Origin: Chloroflexota bacterium | Lineage (GTDB): Bacteria; Chloroflexota; Anaerolineae; Aggregatilineales; Phototrophicaceae | Length of the DNA: 55,077 nt | Assembly: GCA_026713245.1 (NCBI GenBank) | Contig: JAPOOU010000128.1 | Location: 1-55,077 of the forward strand | Direction of reading: 5' to 3' | Shown here: positions 8,919 to 18,648 of the stretch, one piece after another | Layout: every line of letters starts with the position of its first letter | Numbering within the stretch: the stretch's first letter is position 1 | Made by a program: the position numbers and the translations under genes | Notes under the pieces: generated by a model | Seen by the model: the letters and a program-made list of their open reading frames with translations, nothing else | Databases searched by the model: none | What the model was told of the DNA's origin: nothing

Positions 8919-9782
8919 CTAGTATTTGCGGTGATCGGTCGCCCTCGACGTCTTGAAGACAGACTGCACCAGCGCATCGGACCGCTCTATACAAATCCCA
9001 ACATGCAGAGCTTCCGTCAGCGCCAACATTGCCAGGTTGGAATTTAACCGTTCTTCGCGAAAATGGCTAACACGCGTGGCGGTGAACAAACAGTAGTCAC
9101 TGTGGCGGGTAAGGGGAGAATCAGAATGATTCGTGATGCAAATTGTTATGGCGCCATGCTGCTTTGCCAAACCCAGGGCATGAACCGTATCCTTTGAACT
9201 GCCCGTATGCGAGATGCCCACCGCCACATGGTCATGTGATGTCAAGGCGGCATACATTTCCTGCATAGTCGGCTCTATTGAAAAACGGCTCAGCAAGCCG
9301 ATCTTGGTCAAGCGGAAATCGAGATCCATAGCGATCGGAATGGAATTGCCGGAGGCAAACAGCACAATTTGCCGACTATTGCACATCGCGCGGATGGATG
9401 CCTCAAGTGCCGACATATCGAGAATGTTGGCGGTGTCCTCGAGCGCGCGCAGCCCCATCGTCATCGCCTTCTGGACAGCTGTCGCCGGGTTGTCGTCTGG
9501 CATCAGGTCTTCGTGGACGAACAACATGGGCGAGACGATGTCCTCCGCCAGGCGAATCTTAAGGGCATAGAAGCCGGAAAAGCCAAGCGACTGGGCAAAT
9601 CGGACGATACTTGCCTCGCTAACGCCAACCCGCGCGGCCAACTCCGTGATGGAGAGGTTGATTGTTTCTTGCGGGAGGCGCAATATGAACTGGGCCACCT
9701 TCCTGGTGGCGCCCTTCAAGTTTGGCAAGGCGTCGGAGATGGTTGAGAGAGAACCGCGATCAGGTTTGTGACCATTCTTCAT
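8919..9782 (-). CDS. RpiR/MurR-family phosphosugar-responsive regulator
   Basis: A 287-residue cytoplasmic transcription factor. Residues of about 15-90 form the RpiR-type helix-turn-helix (ATRKVAQFILRLPQETINLS, then SITELAARVGVSEASIVRFA). Residues of about 125-260 form a SIS domain (QIVLFASGNSIPIAMDLDF, VAVGISHTGSSKDTV, ITICITNHSDSPLTRHSDY), which in this family binds a sugar phosphate. It is the first gene of the minus-strand sugar operon. Two near-palindromic sites surround its own promoter, so autoregulation together with the downstream importer, aldolase and kinase-like genes is likely. The effector would be a sugar phosphate made by the encoded pathway (inference). Confidence 0.92.
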   Translation of the reverse strand: MKNGHKPDRGSLSTISDALPNLKGATRKVAQFILRLPQETINLSITELAARVGVSEASIVRFAQSLGFSGFYALKIRLAEDIVSPMLFVHEDLMPDDNPATAVQKAMTMGLRALEDTANILDMSALEASIRAMCNSRQIVLFASGNSIPIAMDLDFRLTKIGLLSRFSIEPTMQEMYAALTSHDHVAVGISHTGSSKDTVHALGLAKQHGAITICITNHSDSPLTRHSDYCLFTATRVSHFREERLNSNLAMLALTEALHVGICIERSDALVQSVFKTSRATDHRKY

Positions 9783-9800
9783 ATAACAAATTCCATAGGA

Positions 9801-9846
9801 TGAAAATTATTTCCAACATCGTAACATGTTTGAAAATAATTGTCAA
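9801..9846 (-). promoter_or_regulatory. Promoter with paired operator-like palindromes for the rpiR-type gene
   Basis: On the minus strand, TTGACA (9841-9846) and TACGAT (9818-9823) are exactly 17 bases apart. Two 15-base near-palindromes, TGAAAATTATTTCCA (9801-9815) and TGAAAATAATTGTCA (9831-9845), each have seven-base arms with one mismatch. Their centres are 30 bases apart, close to three helical turns. One overlaps the -35 box and the other lies just past the -10 box, a geometry suited to repression by a multimeric RpiR-type protein. Confidence 0.65.
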
Positions 9847-9919
9847 TCAGGTGAATCTGTCCGGATGCATTTCAGTTTTTTGGCGCATCAAGCCCTATCT
9901 CTCAGAAGGCGAAAACTCG

Positions 9920-9947
9920 GTAGGGGCGAGCCGGTGAGTCGCCCTAC
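9920..9947. repeat. Intergenic hairpin, GTAGGGGCGA type
   Basis: Arms gtaggggcga (9920-9929) and tcgccctac (9939-9947) pair with one bulged G around a nine-base loop. Similar GTAGGGGCG...CGCCCCTAC palindromes are common as dispersed intergenic repeats in many bacteria, including Chloroflexota. It has no T-tract, so it is not a good terminator. In the 506-base gap 9783-10288 I see only this, the two promoters and the rpoB leader. Confidence 0.5.
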
Positions 9948-10076
9948 GTGATCGTCGTCTTGTTCGTAATGCTGCTGTCAGAATGGATAGATAATGACGA
10001 TTTTCGAAACGGTAATTGTTCATTCCGCCAAATTATTGAAATGCGCCCAAACTGTCTTCAAATGGAAAATATAGTC

Positions 10077-10119
10077 TTGACAATGGTATACCTAAAACTG
10101 TAAACTGCTAGTTTGCAGT
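10077..10119 (+). promoter_or_regulatory. Likely rpoB promoter with overlapping inverted repeat
   Basis: TTGACA (10077-10082) is followed after 18 bases by TAAACT (10101-10106). An inverted repeat, actgtaaact (10097-10106) and agtttgcagt (10110-10119), has ten-base arms with one mismatch and a three-base loop. It covers the -10 box and the probable start site, so it is either an operator or a 5'-end hairpin. Transcription from here would give a leader of about 175 bases before rpoB. Confidence 0.6.
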
Positions 10120-10288
10120 CCTCTTTTCTATGACATAGTTTGGTTGAATGAAAACCGACCACATACACGCGTCATTTAATTTGCGCGAATTCCCTGCGTT
10201 GCTTGAGCCAGTCAAAGCGGCGTAGTTAGGTTCGCGGTTCGCTTTTGCATGCCCGGCAGATCCAATTATCTTTCCGAGGAGCGGCACC

Positions 10289-13200
10289 TTGAAACACTAT
10301 TATAATGTGAAGAGTTATGCGCGTACCCCGGAAATCCAGGAACTACCGTCGCTGATTGACATTCAGTTGCGGTCGTTTCAGGACTTTCTCTTTGGCGGCA
10401 GGTTGCTCGAACTGTTCGACGAGATCAATCCCATTCAGAGTTTCAATGGCAATCTGTCTCTCTATTTCCCGGGCAATATTCCCCAAGCCCAGGAATTCGG
10501 ACTTGAGTATTGGTTTGAAGAGTCGAAGTACGACGAAGACGCGTGCCTGGAACGCGACATGTCGTTCGCGGCGCCTCTATATGTACGCGTCGCTCTGGTG
10601 AATCACGATCAAGGCGACGAGGTCATCCTCCAGGACATTTTCCTGGGCGACTTCCCGTTGATGACCGAGAAGGGCACCTTCATCATTAACGGCACAGAGC
10701 GCGTCGTTGTAAGTCAATTGATCCGCTCGCCCGGTGTCTACTTTGACCTCGAGGAAGAACGCGCGACGGGCCGACAACTTTCTAACGCGAAGCTGATCCC
10801 GGACCGTGGCGCCTGGATGGAGTTTGAAACGCGCAAAACGGACTACATCACGATCAAGTTCAATCGAAAGCGCACGATTCCGGTCACGATCCTGTTGCGT
10901 GCCCTGGCTGCAATAGACGATGGATTGGGCGCGTCGAAGTCTCCAATCAAGACGGGGGACGACGAGGAAATCCTGGCGCTGTTCGCCGATGTTGACAATG
11001 ACGAAACGCACAAATACATCGAGAGTTCATTCAAGAACGAGCCGGTATGGGATGTCAAGAAAAAGCAGACCATCGCTGAAGTAGCATTGATTGAGTTCTA
11101 CAAGCGCATGCGCCCTGGCGACCCTCCCACACTTGACAACGCGCGTGACTATTTGGAAAGCCAACTGTTTGATCAACGCCGATATGATCTCGAGCGCGTT
11201 GGACGGTACAAATTGAATCAGCGTCTTGGCCTGGCAGGTGTCATTGACCCCAGTCATCGCACCATCAGCAAAGCGGATATCGTCGCCTTGGTCAGACACA
11301 TGATCATTATCAATAGCGGCCAGCGCGGCCGCGACGATATTGACCATTTGGGCAACCGCAGGGTCAAGACCGTCGGCGAGTTGATCGGCAACAAATTGCG
11401 CATCGGCTTGCGCCGCATGGAACGTGTTGTCAAAGAGCGCATGTCAATCCGTGAGGCCGAACAACTGACCCCGGTTTCATTGATCAATATTCGGCCGATT
11501 GTGGCTGCGGTGCGCGAATTTTTCGGGTCGTCGCAATTGTCTCAGTTTATGGAGCAAACGAATCCGCTGTCAGAATTGACGCACAAGCGGACGCTTTCCG
11601 CGTTGGGCCCGGGTGGACTGCGCCGCGAGCGCGCCGGATTCGATGTGCGCGACGTGCATCACAGTCATTACGGGCGCATTTGCCCCATCGAAACGCCCGA
11701 AGGTCCCAACATCGGTTTAATAGGGCGGTTGGCCAGTTACGCGCAAGTGAACGATCTTGGGTTTATCGAGACACCCTACCGCAAGGTGGTGAATGCCTTG
11801 CCCGTTCGGTTGGAAACGGTGGAACGAGTTCCCGTCGTTGCAAGGGTTTTTCGAAGTGTTGAGAAGTCGCGGAAAGTCACGAAATCTTTACTTGGCAGCA
11901 TACTTGCTAAGGATATTGAAATTGTAGTTGCTTCAGCTTCCACAGAGAATCCTTTGGAAGTTCTGCACTCAGAAGTTTCAGCTGGCGACGGAATGCTTGC
12001 CAAATTGAGCGGTATAAGAGGAGAAGTCAATAAAGGTAAACTCCCTGAACGCGAAACAGTTGCAGGATATGAATCACATTTGTCTCTGGTGCAGGAAAAC
12101 GTCGAGACCTACTTCGAGTCAAGAAAACGCGCTATTGAGATTCTAAACCTGAGGCCTGAGTTCGAGGACTTCAACGCTGAGGAGCTACAGACGAGACTTT
12201 ACGATTTTCAGACCCGTGCGAAGTCATATTATGACGCCTTTTCTGAGTTCTTGCATTCGATCGCTGAACAGCGTTCAACAGAGGTGGAAGACGAAGAGGT
12301 TAAGGAACGTTTCAACCAGTTGCATCATCGCACGGATAACTTTTCGAATGCTGTCAACAGGGCAGAAAGAGACATTGAGAGGAAGATCACAGACGTCAAC
12401 TCCCAGCTGTCTGACGAAGACAAAGCAGAATTGAATTCTCCAAGTACGATTCGCCAAGTCTTCAAAGCCGAAACAGTAGTTGATACCGAAATTCTCAAAC
12501 TGTTGCAGGCATCCGAGCATAAGATCGTCTCTGTGGTGGTCACTGTGCCTAATTCGGACTTGCTTGAGCGTGAGCTTTATACTGAAGTACACGCTGGAAA
12601 CGGCAGAATCATCGCTAATAAAGGTACGGCGATCGACGATGAAATCCTGCAACAGCTTGGGCTAACGGATGTCGCTGAAGTGACGATTGTCTCGGAAGAA
12701 GTCAAATTTGCTGATAACCCCAACTTGATCGGTCGCAGACTCTACGACGACATCGAGGACGCCAAGGGCAAGGTTGCATTTGAAGAAGGCACGGTCCTTG
12801 ACGCCAAGATCATAGGGAGCCTGAAGCGACGCAAAATCAAGGAGGTTCCCGTGGCGCCCTTTGCCACGCACGAGATTGAATATCTGTCGGCCGACAACGA
12901 AGACAAGTTCATCATCGCGCAAGCCAATGCCCTGCTCGACGACCACAATCAATTCGTCTCGAACCGCGTCTCCGCGCGCTATATGCAGGGCTTCCTGTCT
13001 GTGCCGCCGCAGCGAATCGACTATATGGATATCGCGCCGCGGCAGATCGTCGGCATCAGCGCCGCGTTGATTCCCTTCCTTTCTCATGACGCGGCCAACC
13101 GCGCCTTGATGGGGTCCAACATGCAGCGGCAAGCCGTGCCATTGCTGACCCCGGACGTCTCGGTCGTTAGCACGGGCATGGAAGGTCAGGCGGCTTATGA

Positions 13201-15148
13201 TAGTGGCCAGGTGCTGGTATCGGAGATTGAAGCGGAAGTGATCAGCGTACAAGGGCATCGCGTGATCGTACGCACCGCCGATGGCGAAGAAGTTACCTAC
13301 CAACTGAGAAAGTACGAGCGCTCCAATCAGTCGACCTGCATTGACCAGCGGCCACTGGTGCGCAAGGGAGACAGCATCAAGCCCGGCGACGTGATTGCCG
13401 ACAGTTCGTCCACATTTGACGGTCAATTGGCGCTGGGCCACGATGTGTTGACCTGCTTCTTGTCTTGGGATGGCGGCAATTATGAAGATGCCTTGCTCAT
13501 CAGCGAGGAGATGCTGCGCAACGACAAATTTACTAGCATTCACATCGAGAAACACGAGATTGAAGCGCGTGATACCAAGCTGGGACCGGAAGAGATCACC
13601 TACGACATTCCAAATGTGGGTGAGGAAGCGCTCAAGGACCTCGATGAGCACGGCGTTGTGCGCATCGGCGCCGAGGTTGGACCGAATGACATCCTGGTTG
13701 GCAAGATCACGCCCAAGGGCGAAAAAGAACTTTCGCCCGAAGAAAAGCTCTTGCGCGCCATTTTTGGCGAGCAGGCGCGCGAGGTCAAGGACTCGTCGCT
13801 GCGCTTGCCGCATGGCGACCGCGGCAAGGTGATCGACGTAAAAGTGTTCACTCGCGAGGAACACCCCGATCTGCCGGCGGGCGTGGAAAAAATGGTGCGC
13901 GTCAGTGTGGCGCAGCGCCGCAAGTTGACGGTGGGCGACAAGATGGCGGGGCGGCACGGCAACAAGGGTGTCATCTCCAAGATCGTGCCCATCGAAGATA
14001 TGCCTTATGTTGACGGCGGCACCCCGGTAGAGATTATTCTCAACCCTCTCGGCGTCCCCTCACGCATGAACATCGGCCAGATCCTGGAGTTGCACTTGGG
14101 TTGGGCGGCGGATCGCATGGGGTTCCGGGCAGTGACACCGGTATTCGATGGCGTGCGCGAACACGAGATTCAAGCCGAGCTCGGCCGCGCCTGGATGCTT
14201 GATTGGGCTTGGAAACAGATCACGGAGCAAGCTTGGGATAATCAGAAACGCCTGGCGGAAATCGCCGGCATCGGCCTGGAAGATTTCGACGATGATATGC
14301 ACGTGATATGCGCATATCTGTTGGACCGCGTTGGCGAGAGCGGGATCTATGACAACGAGGCGATCATTCTCGAGCGCGACGAGATTTATGTGCGGCGCGT
14401 GGCTGTGGCGGAGGTCTTGCGCGAACTCGGCTACGATCCGGACGAAATCATGGTGTATGACAACAGCGACTTGACGGCGGACATGCGCGATGAACGTGAT
14501 TTGGCGGCCTTGCGCGTTTCCTTGTGCTTGTGGATTCAGCAGACCTCGTCTGAGGAAATCGAATTGAGCGACTCGCTGTCCATTCGCGAACTATTCGATA
14601 TTGCCAACCGTGTCATGTTTGAGACGGGTCAGCCCCTGCCGCATTACGGCAAGCAGACCTTGTACGACGGCCGAACCGGAGAACCCTTTGATCGTCACGT
14701 GGCTGTCGGCTTTGTTCACATGCTCAAGTTGGCTCATTTGGTCGAGGACAAGGCGCATGCCCGCTCGACCGGTCCCTACAGCCTGGTTACGCAGCAGCCC
14801 TTGGGCGGCAAGGCGCAATTCGGTGGTCAGCGCTTCGGCGAGATGGAGGTCTGGGCGCTCGAGGCTTACGGCGCCGCGCATATTCTGCAGGAAATGCTCA
14901 CTGTCAAATCCGATGACGTGCAGGGCCGCGTGAAGACTTATGAGAGTATCGTCAAGGGCGAACCGATTGAGGAGCCGGGTATTCCCACCAGTTTCCGCGT
15001 GTTGGTCAAGGAGTTGCAAAGCCTGGGGCTGGCGGTGGAAGCGATCACGGGAAGCGGCGACGTGATCCGCTTCGGCAAGGACGACGAGCAATCCCGGCGA
15101 CCGCAGCCGGCCACCGGCTTGCTGGGGCTGGGCTCGCGCCAGCGATAG
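10289..15148 (+). CDS. rpoB: RNA polymerase beta subunit with large internal insertion
   Basis: A 1,619-residue beta subunit, about 280-400 residues longer than usual. The start is TTG, with GAGGAG seven bases upstream. Conserved regions are present in order: [18 protein letters not shown], the rifampicin region ([20 protein letters not shown], then [14 protein letters not shown]), [71 protein letters not shown] and the C-terminal [20 protein letters not shown]. Between ETPYRKVVN (about residues 494-502) and EIEYLSA (from about 862) lies an insertion of about 350 residues, described separately. Neither rpoC nor rplJ/rplL adjoins the gene, which is unusual; it is monocistronic here, with a hairpin terminator downstream. 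Confidence 0.98.
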   Translation: MKHYYNVKSYARTPEIQELPSLIDIQLRSFQDFLFGGRLLELFDEINPIQSFNGNLSLYFPGNIPQAQEFGLEYWFEESKYDEDACLERDMSFAAPLYVRVALVNHDQGDEVILQDIFLGDFPLMTEKGTFIINGTERVVVSQLIRSPGVYFDLEEERATGRQLSNAKLIPDRGAWMEFETRKTDYITIKFNRKRTIPVTILLRALAAIDDGLGASKSPIKTGDDEEILALFADVDNDETHKYIESSFKNEPVWDVKKKQTIAEVALIEFYKRMRPGDPPTLDNARDYLESQLFDQRRYDLERVGRYKLNQRLGLAGVIDPSHRTISKADIVALVRHMIIINSGQRGRDDIDHLGNRRVKTVGELIGNKLRIGLRRMERVVKERMSIREAEQLTPVSLINIRPIVAAVREFFGSSQLSQFMEQTNPLSELTHKRTLSALGPGGLRRERAGFDVRDVHHSHYGRICPIETPEGPNIGLIGRLASYAQVNDLGFIETPYRKVVNALPVRLETVERVPVVARVFRSVEKSRKVTKSLLGSILAKDIEIVVASASTENPLEVLHSEVSAGDGMLAKLSGIRGEVNKGKLPERETVAGYESHLSLVQENVETYFESRKRAIEILNLRPEFEDFNAEELQTRLYDFQTRAKSYYDAFSEFLHSIAEQRSTEVEDEEVKERFNQLHHRTDNFSNAVNRAERDIERKITDVNSQLSDEDKAELNSPSTIRQVFKAETVVDTEILKLLQASEHKIVSVVVTVPNSDLLERELYTEVHAGNGRIIANKGTAIDDEILQQLGLTDVAEVTIVSEEVKFADNPNLIGRRLYDDIEDAKGKVAFEEGTVLDAKIIGSLKRRKIKEVPVAPFATHEIEYLSADNEDKFIIAQANALLDDHNQFVSNRVSARYMQGFLSVPPQRIDYMDIAPRQIVGISAALIPFLSHDAANRALMGSNMQRQAVPLLTPDVSVVSTGMEGQAAYDSGQVLVSEIEAEVISVQGHRVIVRTADGEEVTYQLRKYERSNQSTCIDQRPLVRKGDSIKPGDVIADSSSTFDGQLALGHDVLTCFLSWDGGNYEDALLISEEMLRNDKFTSIHIEKHEIEARDTKLGPEEITYDIPNVGEEALKDLDEHGVVRIGAEVGPNDILVGKITPKGEKELSPEEKLLRAIFGEQAREVKDSSLRLPHGDRGKVIDVKVFTREEHPDLPAGVEKMVRVSVAQRRKLTVGDKMAGRHGNKGVISKIVPIEDMPYVDGGTPVEIILNPLGVPSRMNIGQILELHLGWAADRMGFRAVTPVFDGVREHEIQAELGRAWMLDWAWKQITEQAWDNQKRLAEIAGIGLEDFDDDMHVICAYLLDRVGESGIYDNEAIILERDEIYVRRVAVAEVLRELGYDPDEIMVYDNSDLTADMRDERDLAALRVSLCLWIQQTSSEEIELSDSLSIRELFDIANRVMFETGQPLPHYGKQTLYDGRTGEPFDRHVAVGFVHMLKLAHLVEDKAHARSTGPYSLVTQQPLGGKAQFGGQRFGEMEVWALEAYGAAHILQEMLTVKSDDVQGRVKTYESIVKGEPIEEPGIPTSFRVLVKELQSLGLAVEAITGSGDVIRFGKDDEQSRRPQPATGLLGLGSRQR
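11795..12871 (+). other. RpoB lineage-specific insertion: coiled coil plus SBHM-like repeats
   Basis: Residues of about 503-861 of RpoB have no counterpart in E. coli beta, where only a short linker joins the same flanking motifs. The central part (about residues 595-725) is rich in charged residues with heptad-like spacing and looks like a helical hairpin or coiled coil. The C-terminal part holds at least two repeats of the pattern G+.LY.(D/E)(I/V)...G+...(K/E)GT.(I/L)[22 protein letters not shown], then [20 protein letters not shown]. These resemble sandwich-barrel hybrid motifs found as inserts in other bacterial beta and beta' subunits. Bases 11850-12650 are visibly richer in A+T than the rest of rpoB. 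Confidence 0.75.
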
Positions 15149-15175
15149 TTCGGCATTTGCGACAGGCGATTCCAG

Positions 15176-15206
15176 AGGGCGCATCGACAGGGTGCGCCCT
15201 TTGCTT
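15176..15206 (+). terminator. Hairpin terminator after rpoB
   Basis: Eight-base arms agggcgca (15176-15183) and tgcgccct (15193-15200) enclose a nine-base loop and are followed by ttgctt. It lies 28 bases after the rpoB stop and 12 bases before the end of the convergent cassette. The T-tract is short, so efficiency is uncertain. Confidence 0.55.
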
Positions 15207-15218
15207 GTACAGACTGAA

Positions 15219-16001
15219 CTACAAGAAGTGGGCGTCTCGCGCGGTATCCAGTACGTCAGAGACGATAACGCGCAATTCATCTTCTGGATAGTGCTGCGGC
15301 AAAAGCGCGGAGCCGGGACCGCTCGCCGGGAAGCGCTTGTTCAGCGCCTTAACAAAGATGATAAAGCCGACATCAGTTTTTGTGATCTCTGCGAATTCGC
15401 GAATTTCTGGAGTTTGTCGGTGCAGCCAGTGCAGCAGCGCCTTTCGCAGCTCGAGCGAACGTAGCGTTGGGCGCACATACAGCTTGCGAGCGTTGCTGAA
15501 TTCCCAACTGAATACCTCGCCCGCATCCTGCAACTGTTGTTCGCGCAGCCAGAAGCCGACCTCGAGAAAATCATATGCTCGGTCGAGCCTCTTGTCGTTT
15601 GTACGTGTTCGCCATTGATTTTTTCCACTAGGTATAAGCTGCCGCCAGCGCGGATCGCGGGTCATGTCATGGCGGATGCCGTACCAAGCTTTGGCCGTCA
15701 GCGCTTGCCACAGCAAAGTACGAACTTCGCCTTGCATCGCCTCGTGACGCATCACCTCGCTGATATGAACCGCGCGGCCCAAGATCCAGACTTGCTCAAA
15801 GGAATTGAAACGCGGCTTGCCATTCTCGCGTCGCGTGATGATGGTCAGTGCGTGCCAGGCCATATCCAGCAGGGAGTCGAGTTGCTGGTCGAGGTCTTCG
15901 GCTTCGGCGCGATATTCTTCGGCGCTGAGGGCGACGCGCCGTCCGCTACGGATGGAATTGCCCAGCGAGCCGTCGCGGTCGCTCCAGACGAGGACTGCCA
16001 T
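15219..16001 (-). CDS. Unrecognised protein, third gene of the HARE/GHKL cassette
   Basis: I do not recognise this protein. The start chosen is the ATG at 16001, preceded by AAAGGAGA and overlapping the stop of the GHKL gene as TAATG, which indicates translational coupling; an upstream in-frame extension is not supported. The product has about 260 residues, is soluble and probably mostly helical, and is rich in Trp, Arg and Glu (MAVLVWSDRDGSLGNS at the N-terminus; RAYDFLEVGFWLREQQLQDA in the middle; ITKTDVGFIIFVKALNKRF near the C-terminus). There are no membrane segments and no obvious nuclease or ATPase motif. Its tight coupling implies work with the GHKL ATPase, perhaps as an effector or adaptor (inference). 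Confidence 0.8.
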   Translation of the reverse strand: MAVLVWSDRDGSLGNSIRSGRRVALSAEEYRAEAEDLDQQLDSLLDMAWHALTIITRRENGKPRFNSFEQVWILGRAVHISEVMRHEAMQGEVRTLLWQALTAKAWYGIRHDMTRDPRWRQLIPSGKNQWRTRTNDKRLDRAYDFLEVGFWLREQQLQDAGEVFSWEFSNARKLYVRPTLRSLELRKALLHWLHRQTPEIREFAEITKTDVGFIIFVKALNKRFPASGPGSALLPQHYPEDELRVIVSDVLDTARDAHFL

Positions 16002-18622
16002 TAGTTGTTCTCCTTTGCAAAGATTTCCAGCATGATGGCGACAGTCTCCCGCCAAATTTGCGTGAATTCGCTGGGGGAATCTTTCGAAATACTTCCCAGT
16101 TTTTCCAGTCGGCGGATGTACGGCTCCCACACTGGATCCTCTGGGCTGACGATACTCTCGCGCAATTGGTCGTAGTTGCTGTCATCGCCAGTTTCTTTTG
16201 GGCGGAATGCCCATTCCAGTAAGCCGTTGGCGGTGATTTCGGCGATGAATGCCAGCCGCCATTGTAGCGCGCGGTGTTGCCGTTGCACCACCTGCATTTC
16301 TTTGTACAGTGGATAGTCGCCCGGATACGTCAGTTCGGTAAGCGCTTCATTCAGCTTCCACATCTCCTTTTGTTGGGTCTCTTGCCTAATTTCAAATGGG
16401 AGACTGTTTTGCGCCTTGCCCGGATCGCGCTGGAAGTAAATGGACTTAACGACAGGGCGGAGGACGGGCTCACCATTCTCGTCTTTTAGCTCTACACGAA
16501 TTGGATAAACTCCGCTGGAATCGGGCATGACCAGCGGCTGAATCTCATCAATCGTCATCGGCGCGGATTGATGCGGATCCAGCAGTCGGCGCTTCTCAAA
16601 CAGGACGCATTGTTTGCGCGGTGTATCGCCAGCCGGTGTGCCTTCTAATTCAATCGGCGTATCCCTAGCGAATTTTTCATCACAAAACGTCGCCGTCAAA
16701 TAGTATGCAGCGGCTACAGTCATTCGGTTGCGCGAGTTGATTTGCAGTTGTAGCACTTGGCCGTGGTCAATGCGTTTCTGGTCGTCGCTGATATTTTCGG
16801 CGCTGATGGAAAGCGTGATGGGATTCTGCGGCGGTGGCGGTGGCGGCTCGGTTTGTACATAGACTGTGCGTGCAGCGCTTTTGACTCGCTCGCCGCGATA
16901 CACGATCACTGCTTGCAACTTGCATTCGCCCGGTTCGGAACAGCTGAGTTGTTGTTGCTCTTGCTTTGTCTTGCCGCGGAAGATTTTCCAATCTCCGAGC
17001 TTAAATTGCTGCTGAGCGCGGTTCGAGTGCCACTCTTTGCTTATGGCGTCTTGTAGGCGCAAAACTTCATGACGCTCTCCGTTGGCATCTACCCACTCAA
17101 GTAGCAGGTCGGTGCTGCCAATCAGCGCATCACCCGGTTCAAAAGCGACTTCGACATACAAGTTGCGAACCTCTTGCCCCCAATCAACACGAGCGCTTTT
17201 CGGATCGGGATAGTCCAAGTCAAGGCGGCAATCCCAGAGCAACTGCGGCGTTTCGGTCCCGTCTTTAGAGGATAATGATTGCGGTTTGCGACCATTCGGA
17301 TTCAGGAAAGTCTCCAAAAAACGAGTATGCGTCGTCTTTTCTCGCTGCGTTACCTGCTGTGTAGATATCGGCGGCGCTGTCTCCCAGCCCATTTCATCGC
17401 TGAACTCGCGCACTTGGGTAGCTAGCTCGCTGCGGATTGCGCGAACGATTTTCCACTGCCCCTTAAACCCGTCGTGTTGTGAGTTTTCCGCTGCGCGCAA
17501 CATGCTGTCAGTCTGTTTGTCGAATTCGACATAGGCACGAAAACCGGGGCGTTTAGCAGGCGGAATGTAATCGCCAAAGTCCTCGCGGGCACCGCGCGTC
17601 TCGATCCACTGTAAGCCGCGCAAAATCTGTATTCCGGCGAATTCTGGATGGTCATTAGTAATCTCGTCTTCGGGCAGCGCATCGCTATGCAGCATGACCA
17701 GACGGCGAATATGACCGCCGTCAATCGGCAAATCGCCCCAGATACAGGCGCGGCCGCCATCTGGCAAATCGCGCCAGCTTCCATTGGCAGTTGGCTTTCC
17801 TCTTTCACGGGGTAAATCTTGCCACCAATTTGGCACATCAATTTCTTCTTCTGTCCTATACTCATCGTTGACGACGCGGATACGCAGTTTGCCAGTTTGA
17901 ATGGCGCGCCACCAGCAGCGCTGCAACCAGCGCTCAAGTTCTCCACCTGGTCTCATAGCCGCCACGAGCTCTTCGTCCAGATAGGGGATGATAACCCGCG
18001 TACCGATGTCGCACAGCGGGGTCAAACGAAGCGGGACGGCAAGATCCTGGCCAATTTGGAATGTTTCGCCTTGAATTACGGCGAGAGCCTCTTTGTGGTA
18101 GAGTGGCCGCGATAGACGTTGGTCCACCGGACGCGCAAAGCGCATACCTAGGCGATACTCGCCGTCTGCGAGCAGCGTATCATAGAGCATCAACATGCGG
18201 CGTGTTTCGCCGGGGACATGCGAATGATAGAGGTAGGCGGCCTTGCCTTGGCCGCGTGAGCCGAGGGCGTCTTCGTTTTCTTTGGTGTAGCCTTGCGCTT
18301 CAAATGCGGCCCAGTTTTCTTCGGGCATCAGCTTAAATTGCCGCGCCGCCAGTTCTTCGTCGCTCACGATCGGACCACGCAATCCAGTGGTGCCACTGTC
18401 GGTGACAGCAAGCAAGTAGCAGGGTTTGTTCGCCGATGTTTGCCGACTCAGCAAACGGTATTCCACCTCGACCTTGCCTTCGCCTTCACGCATTGCATCC
18501 AGGGCGTTTTGCACGGGCTCCTGCGCCAAAGCCCGTAATGAACCCATTTTGTAGCCATCAATGATATTTTTGACTTCCTGCACCATGTGGCTGGAAGTGT
18601 TGGTGAGATTCCCCTCATTCAT
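16001..18622 (-). CDS. Large GHKL-type ATPase with C-terminal beta-rich region
   Basis: Numbered from an upstream in-frame ATG at 18637, the protein has 878 residues. The start used here is Met6, which has GGAG eight bases upstream. The N-terminal GHKL (Hsp90/MutL/MORC-like) ATP site is complete: LAQEPVQNALDAMR supplies catalytic Glu40 and metal-binding Asn44, VTDSGTTGLRG (78-88) is the Asp80-x-Gly motif, and GSRGQGKAAYLYH (126-138) is the glycine-rich ATP lid. A transducer-like region follows to about residue 410. A proline run (597-602) separates it from a region of probable beta-sandwich folds up to about 745, and a helical C-terminus ends the protein. Related GHKL ATPases occur in bacterial restriction-type and MORC-linked operons. 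It overlaps the next gene by one base. Confidence 0.85.
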   Translation of the reverse strand: MNEGNLTNTSSHMVQEVKNIIDGYKMGSLRALAQEPVQNALDAMREGEGKVEVEYRLLSRQTSANKPCYLLAVTDSGTTGLRGPIVSDEELAARQFKLMPEENWAAFEAQGYTKENEDALGSRGQGKAAYLYHSHVPGETRRMLMLYDTLLADGEYRLGMRFARPVDQRLSRPLYHKEALAVIQGETFQIGQDLAVPLRLTPLCDIGTRVIIPYLDEELVAAMRPGGELERWLQRCWWRAIQTGKLRIRVVNDEYRTEEEIDVPNWWQDLPRERGKPTANGSWRDLPDGGRACIWGDLPIDGGHIRRLVMLHSDALPEDEITNDHPEFAGIQILRGLQWIETRGAREDFGDYIPPAKRPGFRAYVEFDKQTDSMLRAAENSQHDGFKGQWKIVRAIRSELATQVREFSDEMGWETAPPISTQQVTQREKTTHTRFLETFLNPNGRKPQSLSSKDGTETPQLLWDCRLDLDYPDPKSARVDWGQEVRNLYVEVAFEPGDALIGSTDLLLEWVDANGERHEVLRLQDAISKEWHSNRAQQQFKLGDWKIFRGKTKQEQQQLSCSEPGECKLQAVIVYRGERVKSAARTVYVQTEPPPPPPQNPITLSISAENISDDQKRIDHGQVLQLQINSRNRMTVAAAYYLTATFCDEKFARDTPIELEGTPAGDTPRKQCVLFEKRRLLDPHQSAPMTIDEIQPLVMPDSSGVYPIRVELKDENGEPVLRPVVKSIYFQRDPGKAQNSLPFEIRQETQQKEMWKLNEALTELTYPGDYPLYKEMQVVQRQHRALQWRLAFIAEITANGLLEWAFRPKETGDDSNYDQLRESIVSPEDPVWEPYIRRLEKLGSISKDSPSEFTQIWRETVAIMLEIFAKENN

Positions 18623-18648
18623 ATTGCATATCTCCATATTCTTCTGGA

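Noticed and set aside
11795..12871. Intein in RpoB
   Set aside because: The insertion lacks an N-terminal Cys/Ser splice site, the TxxH block and a C-terminal His-Asn plus nucleophile, and has repeats typical of polymerase inserts instead.
12662..13957. 431-codon open frame antisense to rpoB
   Set aside because: It is the shadow of a conserved rpoB region, shows no family motifs and is inconsistent with the strong rpoB coding signal.
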